NCBI GenBank assembly: GCA_001599755.1 | Contig: BCHX01000009.1 | Location: forward strand, 496,001-560,000 | DNA from: Gliomastix tumulicola | Lineage: Eukaryota; Ascomycota; Sordariomycetes; Hypocreales; Bionectriaceae | Direction of reading: 5' to 3' | DNA length: 64,000 bases | In this document: piece after piece, positions 32,103 to 42,204 of the stretch | How positions within the stretch are numbered: the stretch's first letter is position 1 | Layout of the letters: every line of letters begins with the position of its first letter | Position numbers and translations under genes: made by a program | The notes under the pieces: generated by a model | What the model was told of the DNA's origin: nothing | What the model saw: the letters and a program-made list of their open reading frames with translations, nothing else | The model's database searches: none

Positions 32103-33938
32103 ATGGACACCAGCCACATCATCATAGATGCCGTGTGGCGGCCAAGCTTCCTGCTGAAGCAGGATGCACTCAAGAGCAGGCTCGGCAGAAGCCCCTGCCG
32201 CACCAGCCAGCTTGACTGGGACCAATCCCCCCTGAACCCAAAGAACAGGGTGGACTCTTTGGACGACTCCAAGTGTCGATGGCGTGTCGACGGTGCCACC
32301 ATCTGCCTGACTCAACTTTTCGTTTGCCCCGTTGGCTTCGGCCGGGACATCCAGCCATCCAGGATTGATGTTTTCCTGCCAGATCAGGACGACTACCCGC
32401 CTGCCCTCTTCATGACTCTCGAGGCAAGCAGGGGGGTCCCTCACAGAGACGCTCGTTGCATCGCCCGTCTCGGGATCTCCAGACATGTCTGCCGTGCTCT
32501 CGACTTTATCTCCAGGTCGGATCCTACCTTCCTCGACAGATACCAAGAGTTGCCCTTCGGGAGCCAGCTGGCTTTCGCAAACATATCTCCCAGCTTCAAC
32601 GAGATGAAACTACACGTGGCGTCGGCGAACAGCTTGGAGCGGAAATCACTTTCTCTCAAGGCGCTGAAATCGTTGTGGGCGAGCGAAATACCCGACGACC
32701 AGTGGCCCGAGCCACTCGACATCTCCAGCCTGCAGGTTGTGAAGCAGATCCATGACACAATTACTCTGGTCCGTGTCGTGCACGAACGGATGCCGGGGCA
32801 GCCGCTCTACATCTTCAAGTCGAACGTCGTCGGATTCGACCACCTGTACCATGAATTGAAGTTTCTCCTGCGCATCACACAGCATCCTCACATTATGCCG
32901 CGGCCGCAATACGTCGTCACGAAGCCAAGTAGATTCGGCGGCAAGCGAGGTGTCTATGGATTCTTGCTGCCTTACTATCCGCAGGGATCAATACGGGATC
33001 GTATATCCAGCGGCTTGATCCATGTCGACTCCACGGCCTGGAAGATAGGTTGGTGCAGGCAGGTTACCCTTGCGCTCATCCATATCGTGGAGGAAGGCCA
33101 AACCTTCTACTCGGACCTTCGCCCCGACAATGTTCTCCTGTCGATGCCACGCACTGTGGGCGCGTCTCAGAGTGCGGTCTTGTGCGACTTCGAACAGCGA
33201 GGAAACTGGCATGAATGGAGCCCCCCTGAAGTCTTGTACCCATCATACGCGGAGAACCTGCGATCGAACCGTCCCCAGTATGCAAGTAGCCAATGGGACA
33301 GCCTCATCGCCCAGTACCTTGACCGAGGAGGCGGCCCCGACGAGAGCGGGAATCACCACCACCACCACCCCGGCGAGGAGGCGAGCGGGACGCCAGCAGC
33401 AGTGAGGGAGAGAAACCGTCCGTGGTTCGCACTGTCGAGAGAGAGTCGGGAGAAGGCCCAGGTGTACACGCTAGGCCTCTTCTTCTACTGCGTGTTTGAG
33501 GGTGTGCCCAATGTCCGCAAGAACATCGCCAATGAATGGCCCAACGAGGGGAGCACGGAATTCCCCGTGTTCGTCACCACGCCCAGGCCCGTGCAGGACC
33601 TCATCAGAGCATGCACGATCGACGCGCCAGCGTGGCCGGCAGCCATGACGGAGCCTGGACAAGGGCAGCCAGAAGGCGGCACCGCATTGCCCGCCAGGGC
33701 GCCGCGAGTGATCCGAGTCGGGGGGAAGCTTCACTCCGAGCAGAGCATGCGAGGGCCGGTGAGCGAGCATGAAGATGCGGATGCGGTCTTGGAAACAGCA
33801 AGACTGTGGTGGGAGACGGAGCTCAGCCGAGCAGCTGCCTTCTTGGAGTCTAGAGAATGGAAAACACAGAAGTTTGGTCAGCGGCGCTTGGGGTTAAGGC
33901 AGGTTCTGGACACCCTTGCCAGTATCAACTGCAACTAA
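32103..33938 (+). CDS. Protein kinase-like protein (divergent catalytic motifs)
   Basis: A single exon of 611 aa. The Met at 32103 (MDTSHIIIDAVWRPSFLL) looks like the true start; the frame is open 27 codons further upstream, but that part is Arg/Ser-rich and unlike a domain. The C-terminal half has a kinase fold: YIFKS (K239, candidate ATP-binding Lys), HELKFLLRI (candidate alpha-C Glu), a hinge-like GFLLPYYPQGSI, and the catalytic loop Y336-S-D-L-R-P-D-N343 in place of HRDxxxxN. A C-D362-F-E-Q motif replaces DFG. Asp, Asn and the metal-binding Asp are kept, so activity is possible. A low-complexity insert with five consecutive His follows (near 33354). The N-terminal 200 residues are unassigned. 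Such solitary fungal kinase-like genes usually have no known role. Confidence 0.82.
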   Translation: MDTSHIIIDAVWRPSFLLKQDALKSRLGRSPCRTSQLDWDQSPLNPKNRVDSLDDSKCRWRVDGATICLTQLFVCPVGFGRDIQPSRIDVFLPDQDDYPPALFMTLEASRGVPHRDARCIARLGISRHVCRALDFISRSDPTFLDRYQELPFGSQLAFANISPSFNEMKLHVASANSLERKSLSLKALKSLWASEIPDDQWPEPLDISSLQVVKQIHDTITLVRVVHERMPGQPLYIFKSNVVGFDHLYHELKFLLRITQHPHIMPRPQYVVTKPSRFGGKRGVYGFLLPYYPQGSIRDRISSGLIHVDSTAWKIGWCRQVTLALIHIVEEGQTFYSDLRPDNVLLSMPRTVGASQSAVLCDFEQRGNWHEWSPPEVLYPSYAENLRSNRPQYASSQWDSLIAQYLDRGGGPDESGNHHHHHPGEEASGTPAAVRERNRPWFALSRESREKAQVYTLGLFFYCVFEGVPNVRKNIANEWPNEGSTEFPVFVTTPRPVQDLIRACTIDAPAWPAAMTEPGQGQPEGGTALPARAPRVIRVGGKLHSEQSMRGPVSEHEDADAVLETARLWWETELSRAAAFLESREWKTQKFGQRRLGLRQVLDTLASINCN

Positions 33939-34654
33939 ACACGAGCATTTGTACATTGGAATGCATGGGATCTCGCCGTTCCATACATAAATCAGTGTCA
34001 TTAGATATGATTTGCCGTGCTATGACTACGCTCCGTTATGAGCATGCCTCCGAGAACCAAGTCCGTCATCGTACACTTTACTCCCTCCCATTCGTCAATC
34101 ATGTTGCCCAGCTTCCCACACCAAGAAGATCCTCCTCCATCTTTGTCTCGATCTTGTTGTCTTTCGTTGTGGCGTCGACAAGCACGTCTTGATTTCCATG
34201 TCTGACCGACGATGCTTCAACATTCAGGGAAGAACTCCCAGTGGCTTTGCTTGACTTCATCGCAGCACATTCATCCGGTGTAAAAGAGCCTGATCATGAG
34301 GGTGAGCCCAGATACTCTCTCTGGATAGACTTGGAGGCATCAACTGCACGTACCTGCGCTGCGTATTATGTCCAGGTATCCTGAGTTCTCCCCTCGGGGT
34401 CGTGGCTCGGACACGCGTGTCATGTTTAGAAGCGGCTGCTCTTGAGATGGGATGGATGGATGAGCTGTGTTGGTCTGGATCTTCTGTGCTTGTCTGGCCA
34501 CGAAACTTGTGCTCTGTTGGATACTCCTTGATCTTTATATTCTCCAACGACTTGTTCTAGGCGGCAGTCCAGCTTGTTCCCAAAAGCATAGCGAGCACAC
34601 GATCCAGGGTCATTCCATTTCCCGAAGCATCATCACCTCCCCGGTCAACTGGGT

Positions 34655-34670
34655 GGCCGGTCGACCGGCC
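34655..34670. repeat. Perfect 16-bp palindrome GGCCGGTCGACCGGCC
   Basis: A perfect inverted repeat sharing the core CCGGTCGACCGG with the palindrome at 35396-35411. No gene overlaps it. Confidence 0.9.
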
Positions 34671-34758
34671 GGTCCTCTATCGAGAATGATTCGTTCGTCT
34701 CGAGCCCACACAACGCTCATAGCTGAAGACAACTGGTCGTCCGAGTGTTTTGGTGTGT

Positions 34759-34786
34759 GGGGGGAGGGGGGAGGGGGGAGGGGGGG
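34759..34786 (+). repeat. G-quadruplex-capable tract
   Basis: Four G runs of 6, 6, 6 and 7 bases separated by single A residues, an ideal pattern for a parallel quadruplex with one-base loops. It is in non-coding sequence. Confidence 0.9.
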
Positions 34787-35395
34787 ACAGCCTCACTATT
34801 TGGGAACGAATGGGAATGCCTTCTATGTTGCTTAAAGAACGCCTCGACCGGGAAAGGAAAGGAAATGGGCTGCTCGAGTGCGCATGTGTAAGGGTCAGTA
34901 GCCTATCACGCTTTGAAACCCAACCTCGGTTCCCAACCGGGATCGATATGAAGCATCCGCCAGCAGTCACGCATCGCATCGCATGTTATCGTCCCAATGC
35001 CTTACCCCATGCCGCTTTTGACTCCCTAGCACACCAGCCGTGTTGATTACCGACCGACCGGGATGCGACAAGGCGAAGAGGTTTGGTGCCCTGAGGCGGG
35101 CAAGCCGCGCCCGTTGACGTGGCACGACAACCTCGCCACACCGGGACTGGACTCTTTGTTGCCCCGTTTCTTGTGTCTGCTTCTAGAGGGCTGTGTGACA
35201 ATGAAGCATGAGGCACTATTGTTCCCGGACCTGCAGTGCTCACGGGGGGGTCAGTTCCGATCGAGGCCCCCTTGCTCCCCGGTCGGGACACTAGCCAGGG
35301 CAACCCGTCATCGCCTCTCACGCCTACTCGCAGGATCGTCCGACCGGGATGACTCGCGATCTGAGAATCTCGCTCCCACATACTTATGCCTGCGT

Positions 35396-35411
35396 CCCGG
35401 TCGACCGGGAT
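35396..35411. repeat. Perfect 16-bp palindrome TCCCGGTCGACCGGGA
   Basis: A second palindrome with the core CCGGTCGACCGG, about 370 bp upstream of the TATA box of the isochorismatase-family gene. Inverted CGG half-sites make a zinc-cluster factor binding site conceivable. Confidence 0.9.
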
Positions 35412-35777
35412 GGGCACCTTCTAGCGCCTCGACCGGACGCACGACTCAGAGAACTCGGAGAAAGCGGGGAAGCGCACCGGGCGAGGCGTCCCTCCTGTCA
35501 GCCAATCACAAGAATCCCGGTCGAGTTACTAACTCGATGGAGCAGCCACTTTGCTGTTAGTTTCCGGTCCTCACGCTACTCCTCTTCCAGCGGCTGTGGA
35601 TCCCAGCGCACACACCAACTTGCCCAATGACAGCCTGGAATGAATAACGGCCTCGACGGCTACAGGCTGCAGGGAGGAGGGGGGATGGATCTGCAGGACG
35701 AGCCAGCCCGCACTGATTGACGGCTTGACATGGCTTGCGCGATTGAACTTGATGCGAATCACGGACGGTTAACGAGA

Positions 35778-35785
35778 TATAAAAG
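35778..35785 (+). promoter_or_regulatory. TATA box of the isochorismatase-family gene
   Basis: TATAAAAG lies 203 bp before the ATG at 35981. It is followed by a leader that becomes strongly CT-rich (CCCTCCCCCCCCTCCCCC) just before the start codon. Confidence 0.6.
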
Positions 35786-35980
35786 AGTGAGAGATTGCAA
35801 AGAATCAATCCCCTCTCGCGACGCATGACACACATTTGATATCCCATCTCTCCAGCTTCGATCTGCGAATCAAAGGCCAGCTGCCGACAGATCGGTGTGA
35901 GTCGTGGTCCAGACGACTCAACTTCCCTCCCCCCCCCTCCCCCTGACACCCGCTTTCCCTTCAGGGCTGTGCAAGAAACG

Positions 35981-36949
35981 ATGTCGGGCAACGTCACCGA
36001 GCCCGAGGACAAGGGTGGCAATGGTGGCAGCAGTGCCGATCCGGCCACGTTGCCACCTGGTGGCCGTGCCGCCCAGGGCGAGCATCGTCGCCTCGTCCTT
36101 GGCAACCCGGACAACTTCTGGCTCTACACCGCGGAGGAGGGCTTCGATCTCACCCACCCGCCCACGCCGGACTCGCCCCTGGTCTTCCCGCGGTTGACGA
36201 TGCGGACGTACAACAACCCCATCACCATCGCGCCGCACAAGACCGCCATGGTCATCGTGGACATGCTCAACCTGACCCTGAGCCGGCCCAGCAACGCGTA
36301 CAACGCCGGGCACGATGTGGAAAAGGTGCTCGTTGAGCGCGCCGTGCCGGCCGCCAGAAGAGCCGGCATCCAGGTCGTCTGGCTCAACTGGGGCCTCCCC
36401 GCCGCCGACCTGGACCGTCTGCCCCCGACTCTGGACCGCAGCTGGAAGTTCGACCTGGACGGGGCCGAGCTTTCCCGCGGAGGCATCGGCGCCGATCTCG
36501 GCACCATCGAGGTCGAGGATGGCTCCCAGGTGCAGGGCGGCAAGCTGCTCCTTGAGAACCAGTGGAACACCGATCTTCACCACCCGCTGGAGTCGCTGCG
36601 GCAGCAGGGCCTCGGCCTCGATCCGCCCGACGTCCTCTTCTACAAGAACCAGATATGCGGGCTGTACGCCGGCTACACCGAGATGGCGAGCTATCTGCAG
36701 GGGCGGGGCGTCACCACTCTCCTGTTCGGCGGCGTCAACGTCGAGTTCTGCCCGCTTTCGACCCTGCTCAACGCGAACCTCATGGGCTTCGATACCGTCC
36801 TGCTGAAGGACTGCGCCGGGACGACCAATGGGGAGGAAGCCTTCGTCGCCTCCTGGCAGACCTGCAGAAAAGGTTGGGGATTCCTGTCCTCCAGCGAGGA
36901 GATAGAGCGGGGCTTGGAAGGCCTGGACCAGACCACCAAAATCAACTGA
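35981..36949 (+). CDS. Isochorismatase-family cysteine hydrolase
   Basis: A single exon. The ATG at 35981 gives 322 aa. The frame is open 28 codons upstream, but that part covers a CT-rich Pro-coding leader and is probably untranslated. The family triad is visible: Asp in MVIVDMLN (D94), Lys in LFYKNQICGLY (K222) and the nucleophile Cys in VEFCPLSTLL (C257), with the characteristic cis-peptide region GGVNVEFC. Enzymes of this fold hydrolyse isochorismate, nicotinamide, N-carbamoyl compounds or related amides. Some secreted fungal members deplete plant isochorismate, but this protein has no signal peptide and an extra 60-residue Gly/Pro-rich N-terminus. The substrate is therefore open. Confidence 0.9.
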   Translation: MSGNVTEPEDKGGNGGSSADPATLPPGGRAAQGEHRRLVLGNPDNFWLYTAEEGFDLTHPPTPDSPLVFPRLTMRTYNNPITIAPHKTAMVIVDMLNLTLSRPSNAYNAGHDVEKVLVERAVPAARRAGIQVVWLNWGLPAADLDRLPPTLDRSWKFDLDGAELSRGGIGADLGTIEVEDGSQVQGGKLLLENQWNTDLHHPLESLRQQGLGLDPPDVLFYKNQICGLYAGYTEMASYLQGRGVTTLLFGGVNVEFCPLSTLLNANLMGFDTVLLKDCAGTTNGEEAFVASWQTCRKGWGFLSSSEEIERGLEGLDQTTKIN

Positions 36950-37202
36950 GTCATGTATAGGGTGTAGTTTATCAGCGCACAAATACATTGCTTTAGCTCG
37001 CAAGGGCCCATCGACCGACTTCAGTAGTATCGTCTCAATTCTTATGTAGGAGCGTACAGGCTAAAAGCAAACGCAATCGTAGAAGCATGCGATGGTGACA
37101 ATCCAAACGTCAAGGTCTCACGTACTCGCACAGTCAGTCAGCGCTCTGTCCCAACACGTAGACGCTCCTGCGGTGCAAGCACAAGTACTCGAGTGCCCCG
37201 GA

Positions 37203-39656
37203 TTAGACCGTCGGACCTGGCCCCCAATTCTTCACGAAAAGCTGGGATACCCAGTACATATCGTGGCCAAAACTAGCACCGTCGCGCACTGACTTCCAAT
37301 CCGATTCTGTAGCCAATGTTAGATGACGGAACACACAAAGCGCCCAGTCCCAGCGCCGTCCTCTCTCTCTCTTACCTCTTGCAGTGGCGATTTCTGCCGT
37401 GACTTTGACAAATCCGCTCTGTTCTGGGGTCAAGTCTGCAGCCTCTTCCAGGTCCCTGAGTCCCCAGGTTTGGAGGGCCTGCCGAAACGGTAGGTCGCCT
37501 TTGTTGATGTAGTGGAAGTGGGCCAGCAGAATCTGCGATCCGGCCTGAATCTCCCTGATGGCATTCGGGTTGACGAAACGCTCCTGCACGGGTCCTTTAG
37601 CTCACGCTCTTCTGCAGTGGGCAGCGAAGGGGGCCCTGGTGTAACTGACCGGGTATCTAATCTTTCTCGCATACTCTTCGTTGCGCCGCGTAATCATCGA
37701 GCAGCTGTGGAGGAGGACGAAGACGGCCAGGTATATGGTGAACCAGTGTCTCCTTTGGCCGCCCAAGACAAGTTTCTGGAGCTTCTCCAGAATCGTCCTC
37801 TTGAGCGGCCGCATCAGTGACGTGTAGAGAATGCACTGCATCTGCGAGATCAGAACCGGTGGGATAGGTCGCCTCCCCAGCCATGGGCTGTTCTCGTCCG
37901 ATGCAGAGCTTTCTTCCAGTGAATCCCCGCCGCAGATTTGCTCGTGGTTGCTCGTCTTCCGGCCGGTGACCCATATCCACAGTGCTGCAGAGAGAAGCTC
38001 TCTCTCATCTTGCGTCTTCTTTCATTATCAGCTTTCACTTTTCTCAAACTCCATCGACCGCCCAATGGAAGGAAGGAAGGGAGGAAGGAAGGGAAGAAGG
38101 AAGGGTGGGTGGGATGGGATGGGATCGTTCTTACGTGAGCGTCCGTTGATTGCCTCACTGCCATCAGGTATGTGCCAGCTAACAGCGGGTCAGACATGTC
38201 GACAAAGGCTTCAATATGGTCCTTGACTGTGGACGGGATAAACTGCCTGAACATCCTGGCTGCATCTTCCATGTTCGCGATGGCATACGCAGGCACCGGA
38301 ACGACTCTCTCGACGCCGTCGTTGTCATACCATCGTTCAACTGTGGAATCGCCTTCAACGGGGATGAATTTGCGAACCCGAAGCGGATATGACGTGTCCA
38401 TCACCACATGGGCAATGTGAATGACCTTGATCTCGTCCGACGCCCAGTCTGTGATGTCCACCATGTCCATGGACGACCACCGTTGGGTGTGCAGCTGGTT
38501 GGGCGCATGCTGTTCCCTGTAGATGGAAGCATCCGTAAGGAGATAACGCAGACACTGCAGCCTCGACAGCGTAGGCCGCACCACTCTCTTGCACTTCAAA
38601 CATGGGCCTTCGGGGTCATCAGGATCGACGGTACACTGAGTAGGAAAGTAAGCCATCGGAGAGCCACCAAAAGAGGAAAGGAGTACCACTGCCATGTGTC
38701 GACACGTACCTTTAAGTGTTGGAATCGGCAGCGCATACATGCCACTGCATGGTTCAGGGGAGGCACTTGCCCCCCTGCTGGGCGCGGCAGACGGGTCGGT
38801 TTACGTCGGCGTGTCACTGCTCCCCTGGTATCATCCGAGGTCGTGGTTGAGGGCCTCGGTCCTCCTCTCCTCCTCTCACGAGCAAGTCGGGTGTTACTCT
38901 AGGGGCAACAGTGCATTAGGAATCCGGTCAAGATCAGATACGATGGGGGAGGGGTTAGTTATTCATGCTTACACGCGGTTGTATGACCCGAGTTGCGGTG
39001 CACCAGGAGCCCAGCACCTCCGGGTCAAGAGAAAGGTCGAGGGACTGCGCGAGAGCTTCAAAGCCGGGCTGGTCATCAGGCCACGCGGAGGCATGTATTT
39101 CTCGGTTGGGCCCAGTCGGCGGCAGCACAGCGCTCGAAGTAGAAGGCTGGAACGGTGAAGCGCCGGCAAAGGGATGTTCGGCGTTCTCCGCAAGCGCCGG
39201 CAAACCCGAGGCCTGATCTGAGATCATCATTGACGTCGTGTTGGGCAGGCTTTCCAGGTCTAGGCCGAAATCATCGTTTGAGATTAGAGCTGGGTCAAAA
39301 GAATCATCATTTGCAGGCAGTGTCACCACCCCTTGGCCACTCCCTCCCAACGGAGTGCTCCAAGTCTCAGGCCCGAAGGCTACATCCAACGTCGGGGTCA
39401 GGTCTGCACCGAAGTCGGCAGCCCTCACATTGCTCCCCGCTGCCGTGGGAGCCACATCGTCAAAGTCGGGTCCCTGCTCGACGAAGATGTTTTGGGATCG
39501 GTCCGCACCGGCAGGTGGGGGATCTTGCTCGCGAGGCGCCAGTCTGCTCTCCAAGTCCTCGGGGGAGAGGCCGAGGATCAAGGCAGCGTGTCGAATCTGG
39601 GCCTCAGAGAAGCCAGGCGGCTCTCCCCAGGTTAGTGTCGGATGATTGCTCGCCAT
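37203..39656 (-). CDS. Zn2Cys6-like transcription factor (Sordariomycete type, 684 aa)
   Basis: Six exons on - (39656-38973, 38898-38710, 38635-38135, 38018-37650, 37583-37376, 37306-37203) join in frame to 684 aa. The N-terminal 230 residues are acidic, Gln/Pro/Ser-rich and probably form an activation region. A basic stretch (TRRRKPTRLPRP) leads to the cluster C282-x2-C285-x6-C292 followed by GPCLKCKR and SRLQCLRY. The spacing between the third and fourth Cys is longer than in the Gal4 type. The C-terminal half (DMVDITDWASDEIKVI, RKFIPVEGDS, AYAIANMED, FVDMSDPLLAGTYLMAV) is a conserved but unnamed block seen in a large group of filamentous-fungal regulators. Exon 4 start at 38018 is inferred from frame and homology, the acceptor (GAAAG) being weak. 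Targets unknown. Confidence 0.85.
38067..38125. repeat. GGAA/GGGA simple repeat inside an intron
   Basis: Imperfect GGAAGGAAGGGA repeats grading into GGGTGGGATGGGAT, entirely within the 116-bp third intron of the zinc-cluster factor gene. It probably explains why that intron is longer than the others. Confidence 0.85.
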
Positions 39657-40591
39657 GGCAGTACTAGAATAGCGCAAGATAGCAAGCAGTAGATAAGTTA
39701 GTAGCAGGAAACACTAAAACCACGTCGGCCCGCAAGGCGCTGGCACTGCTGTAGCACAAAGTACAAGGGGGATCAGTCAGTTGGCTATGGGGGCGATGGA
39801 GCCTGAAGGTGAGGACCTACCGAGCGGGGTTTGCCCCAGGGTCTAGGTAGGTGGAATTTAATGTCCTAGCCAGTGCAGTGAATGGAAGGCGAGGTCAGAC
39901 ACTTAGGTTGTGTATGTCGTCGGGGTCAGAGTACGGCGTGACCAACACGGTCGGGAGGATGGCCTGGTGTCGAGAGGGAGGAGGATGAAGGGAGGATAAA
40001 GAAGAAAGCAGAGAGAGCGGAAGGGGGAGAACGGGCTGGAAGTACGAGCAGCAATAGATGCCTTACGAGGCGGCCATCAGGTTATGCAGGAGGGAGGGGC
40101 AGCTGACAGGCTCGACAGGGATGGTGAAAGTGAAGCGGACATGCCAGCGCTAAACCCGGAAAGGGATGACACTGGGGTCTCGATGGCAGGGGTAATATTA
40201 ACTGAATCTCTACGAATGGAATCGGTTCGTTAGCCGAGGTGAGGATCAATGAGAGCAGGTCTCAAGTGACAGAGAATACCTCAGGGGGGTCATGTGACAG
40301 GCGAGGGATGCCTCACCACCTACCTACTTACTTGCCAACTAAAGTATAGTACTAGCTATAGAAAATTACTAAATAACTATTCAAAAGTCATTATATAAAG
40401 TTAGATAAAAAGTTATAAATTATAAAATAAATAAAATTATTTAAATATAATAAATAAATATTTTTTTTAAATAAAATATATTATAAAATAATTTATAATA
40501 TATTAAGTTTTATTTATTAATATTTACATATTAAAATTTATTTATTTAAAAAAATATATTAAACCTAAAGTTTTCAGACTACCTTAGCTAT
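39657..40591. other. Spacer with AT-rich island
   Basis: The first 680 bp is a purine-rich promoter/leader region of the zinc-cluster factor. From about 40340 the composition changes abruptly to about 90% A+T with no coding potential. No gene seen. Confidence 0.65.
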
Positions 40592-40612
40592 TTAAACTTT
40601 AACATTAATATG
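40340..40612. repeat. AT-rich low-complexity island (possible RIP relic)
   Basis: About 270 bp made almost only of A and T (TAAATAAATAT, TTTATTTATT, TATATTATAAAATA). Both borders are sharp and the flanks are about 50-55% GC. The last codons and stop of the aldehyde dehydrogenase lie inside its edge. Such islands in Pezizomycotina are often old repeats mutated by repeat-induced point mutation; here it is too short to identify the source. Confidence 0.7.
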
Positions 40613-42204
40613 AAGAGACTTTACATGCAGGCATTCCTTGATAGCCTCAAGACCTCCCTCGCGACCATACCCGCTCTGCTTCCAGCCACCCCAGGATGTC
40701 TGTTTGTTAGGGAAGTGCGCGCAGTTGATGGAAACTGTGCCGATCTCAAGATTCGACGCGACCCTCAAGCCACGAGAAATGCTGGACGTGAATACAATGC
40801 CTGTTTCTGTGTCAGCAGGGACCAGATTGCTGTCCCACAACGGATCGCACTCACCTGAAAGGCCGTAATCGGTGTCGTTGGCGAGCTCAAGGACCTCATC
40901 TTCGGTCTTGAACGTGCGAACAACCAGCACCGGACCGAAGATTTCCTCCTTGTACACTCTGCTGTTGACGCTGGGGTTGAGGAACACTGTCGGAGCGGCA
41001 TAGTAGCCCTTCCGGTCCATCCTCTGTCCTCCCACGAGCGTCTCAACGCCTTCGGACTTGGCCTCATCGATGTAGCCGTACACTCTGTCCAGTTGCGCCT
41101 TGTCCACCATCGGTCCCAGGAACGTCTCGTCCTTGTCAGGGTCTCCGATTGTCGCCGTCATCGCCGTGAACCTGCCCTTGAGCGCCTCAATGAAAGAAGG
41201 TGCAATGCTCTCGTGCACGAACAGACGCGAGGCGGCAGAGCACGCCTGCGCATTATTGGCGAGGAAGAAGGTCGAGTTGTGCAGCAGGGCGTTATCAATG
41301 TCGGCATCCTCAAACACGATGGACGCCGACTTGCCACCCAGCTCGAGGGTGACAGGCTTCAGGTTGCTCTCCGCAGCGGCGCGCTGCACCTTTCGGCCTG
41401 CCCCAGCGGAACCCGTGAAGGCTATGCGGGCGATGCCCATATGCGACGCCATGAGGGCGCCTGTTGGGCCGGCGCCAGAGAGGAAGTTGACGACGCCTGG
41501 AGGGAAGCCCGCCTCCTTGAAGAGGGCGCCGATGGCGAGGCTGCCCAGGGGGCTTTTCTCAGAGGACTTGTGGATGAAGGTGTTCCCCGCGGCTAGGGCA
41601 GGGGCAATCTACCAACGGTCAGTAATTCTGATCGTGATAAAACTAGAATGAGCGACGAACCTTCCACCCAACAGACAGAGGGGTACCGTTCCAGGCGGAG
41701 ATGCCAGCACACACGCCCATAGGCTGGTAGTTGACCATCTTGATCAGCCCGTCATCCCCATCCTCGGGATAACTCTCGCCGTGGATCTTGTCCGTGAGCC
41801 CAGCGTAGTACCGGAACGTCTCGACGTGCAGTCCCATCATGCGGACGGCCAGCGTGCGCGGCATGCCCATGCAGATGGTCTCGAGCCGCGCGAGCTCCTC
41901 GGCGTTCTTCTCAACGAGATCAGCATAGCGGTGCATGAGGGCGGAGCGCTCGGCGCTGGAGGTCTTCTTCCATGTCTTGAAGGCGGCTGCGGCTGCTGCA
42001 ACGGCTGCATCCACGTCTTCGGCCTCGGCGGCGTGGACCTCCGTCACGGGCGTCTCGGTGGCCGGATTATGGACCGAGAACGTCTTCCCAGATTTGGAAG
42101 GGACGTACTGGATTGGTGCGAGGTTAGTTTAAGAGGTCAGAGAGCATGTGTCATGCATGTATACTCACCTCGTTGTTGATGAAGAGACGCGTTTCGAGAG
42201 CCAT
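40592..42204 (-). CDS. Aldehyde dehydrogenase (NAD(P)+)
   Basis: Four exons on -: 42204-42169, 42107-41661, 41608-40855 and 40800-40592, giving 481 aa. Motifs: SAWNGTPLSVGWKIAPALAAGNTFIHKSSEKSP split by the second intron, FTGSAGAGRKV (cofactor), LELGGKS with the general base E250, and NAQACSAASR with the nucleophile C284. The third intron (40854-40801) is 54 bp, in frame and without a stop. Removing it restores YGLSGIVFTSSISRGLRVAS, as in the family. The C-terminus has SINCAHFPNKQTSWGGWKQSGYGREGG. The enzyme oxidises an aldehyde to a carboxylate; the substrate is open. The gene ends at the AT-rich island, where the final residues HINVKV have AT-rich codons, so the natural end may have been altered slightly. 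Confidence 0.93.

Larger units (their letters stand above)
33939..35980. other. Long intergenic spacer with G-tract and CGACCGGGATG repeats
   Basis: About 2 kb without recognisable gene. It contains the G-quadruplex-capable tract (34759-34786), two 16-bp palindromes (34655-34670 and 35396-35411), and several scattered copies of CGACCGGGATG or CGACCGG between 34.6 and 35.5 kb. The last 200 bp is the promoter and leader of the isochorismatase-family gene. Confidence 0.6.

Noticed and set aside
35918..37003. Minus-strand open frame of 361 codons opposite the isochorismatase-family gene
   Set aside because: Mirror of a GC-rich gene; no motif, whereas the plus strand has the full catalytic triad.
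40340..40612. AT-rich island as a centromere or replication origin
   Set aside because: Only about 270 bp and in a gene-rich setting; a mutated repeat remnant or simple AT tract is a simpler reading.
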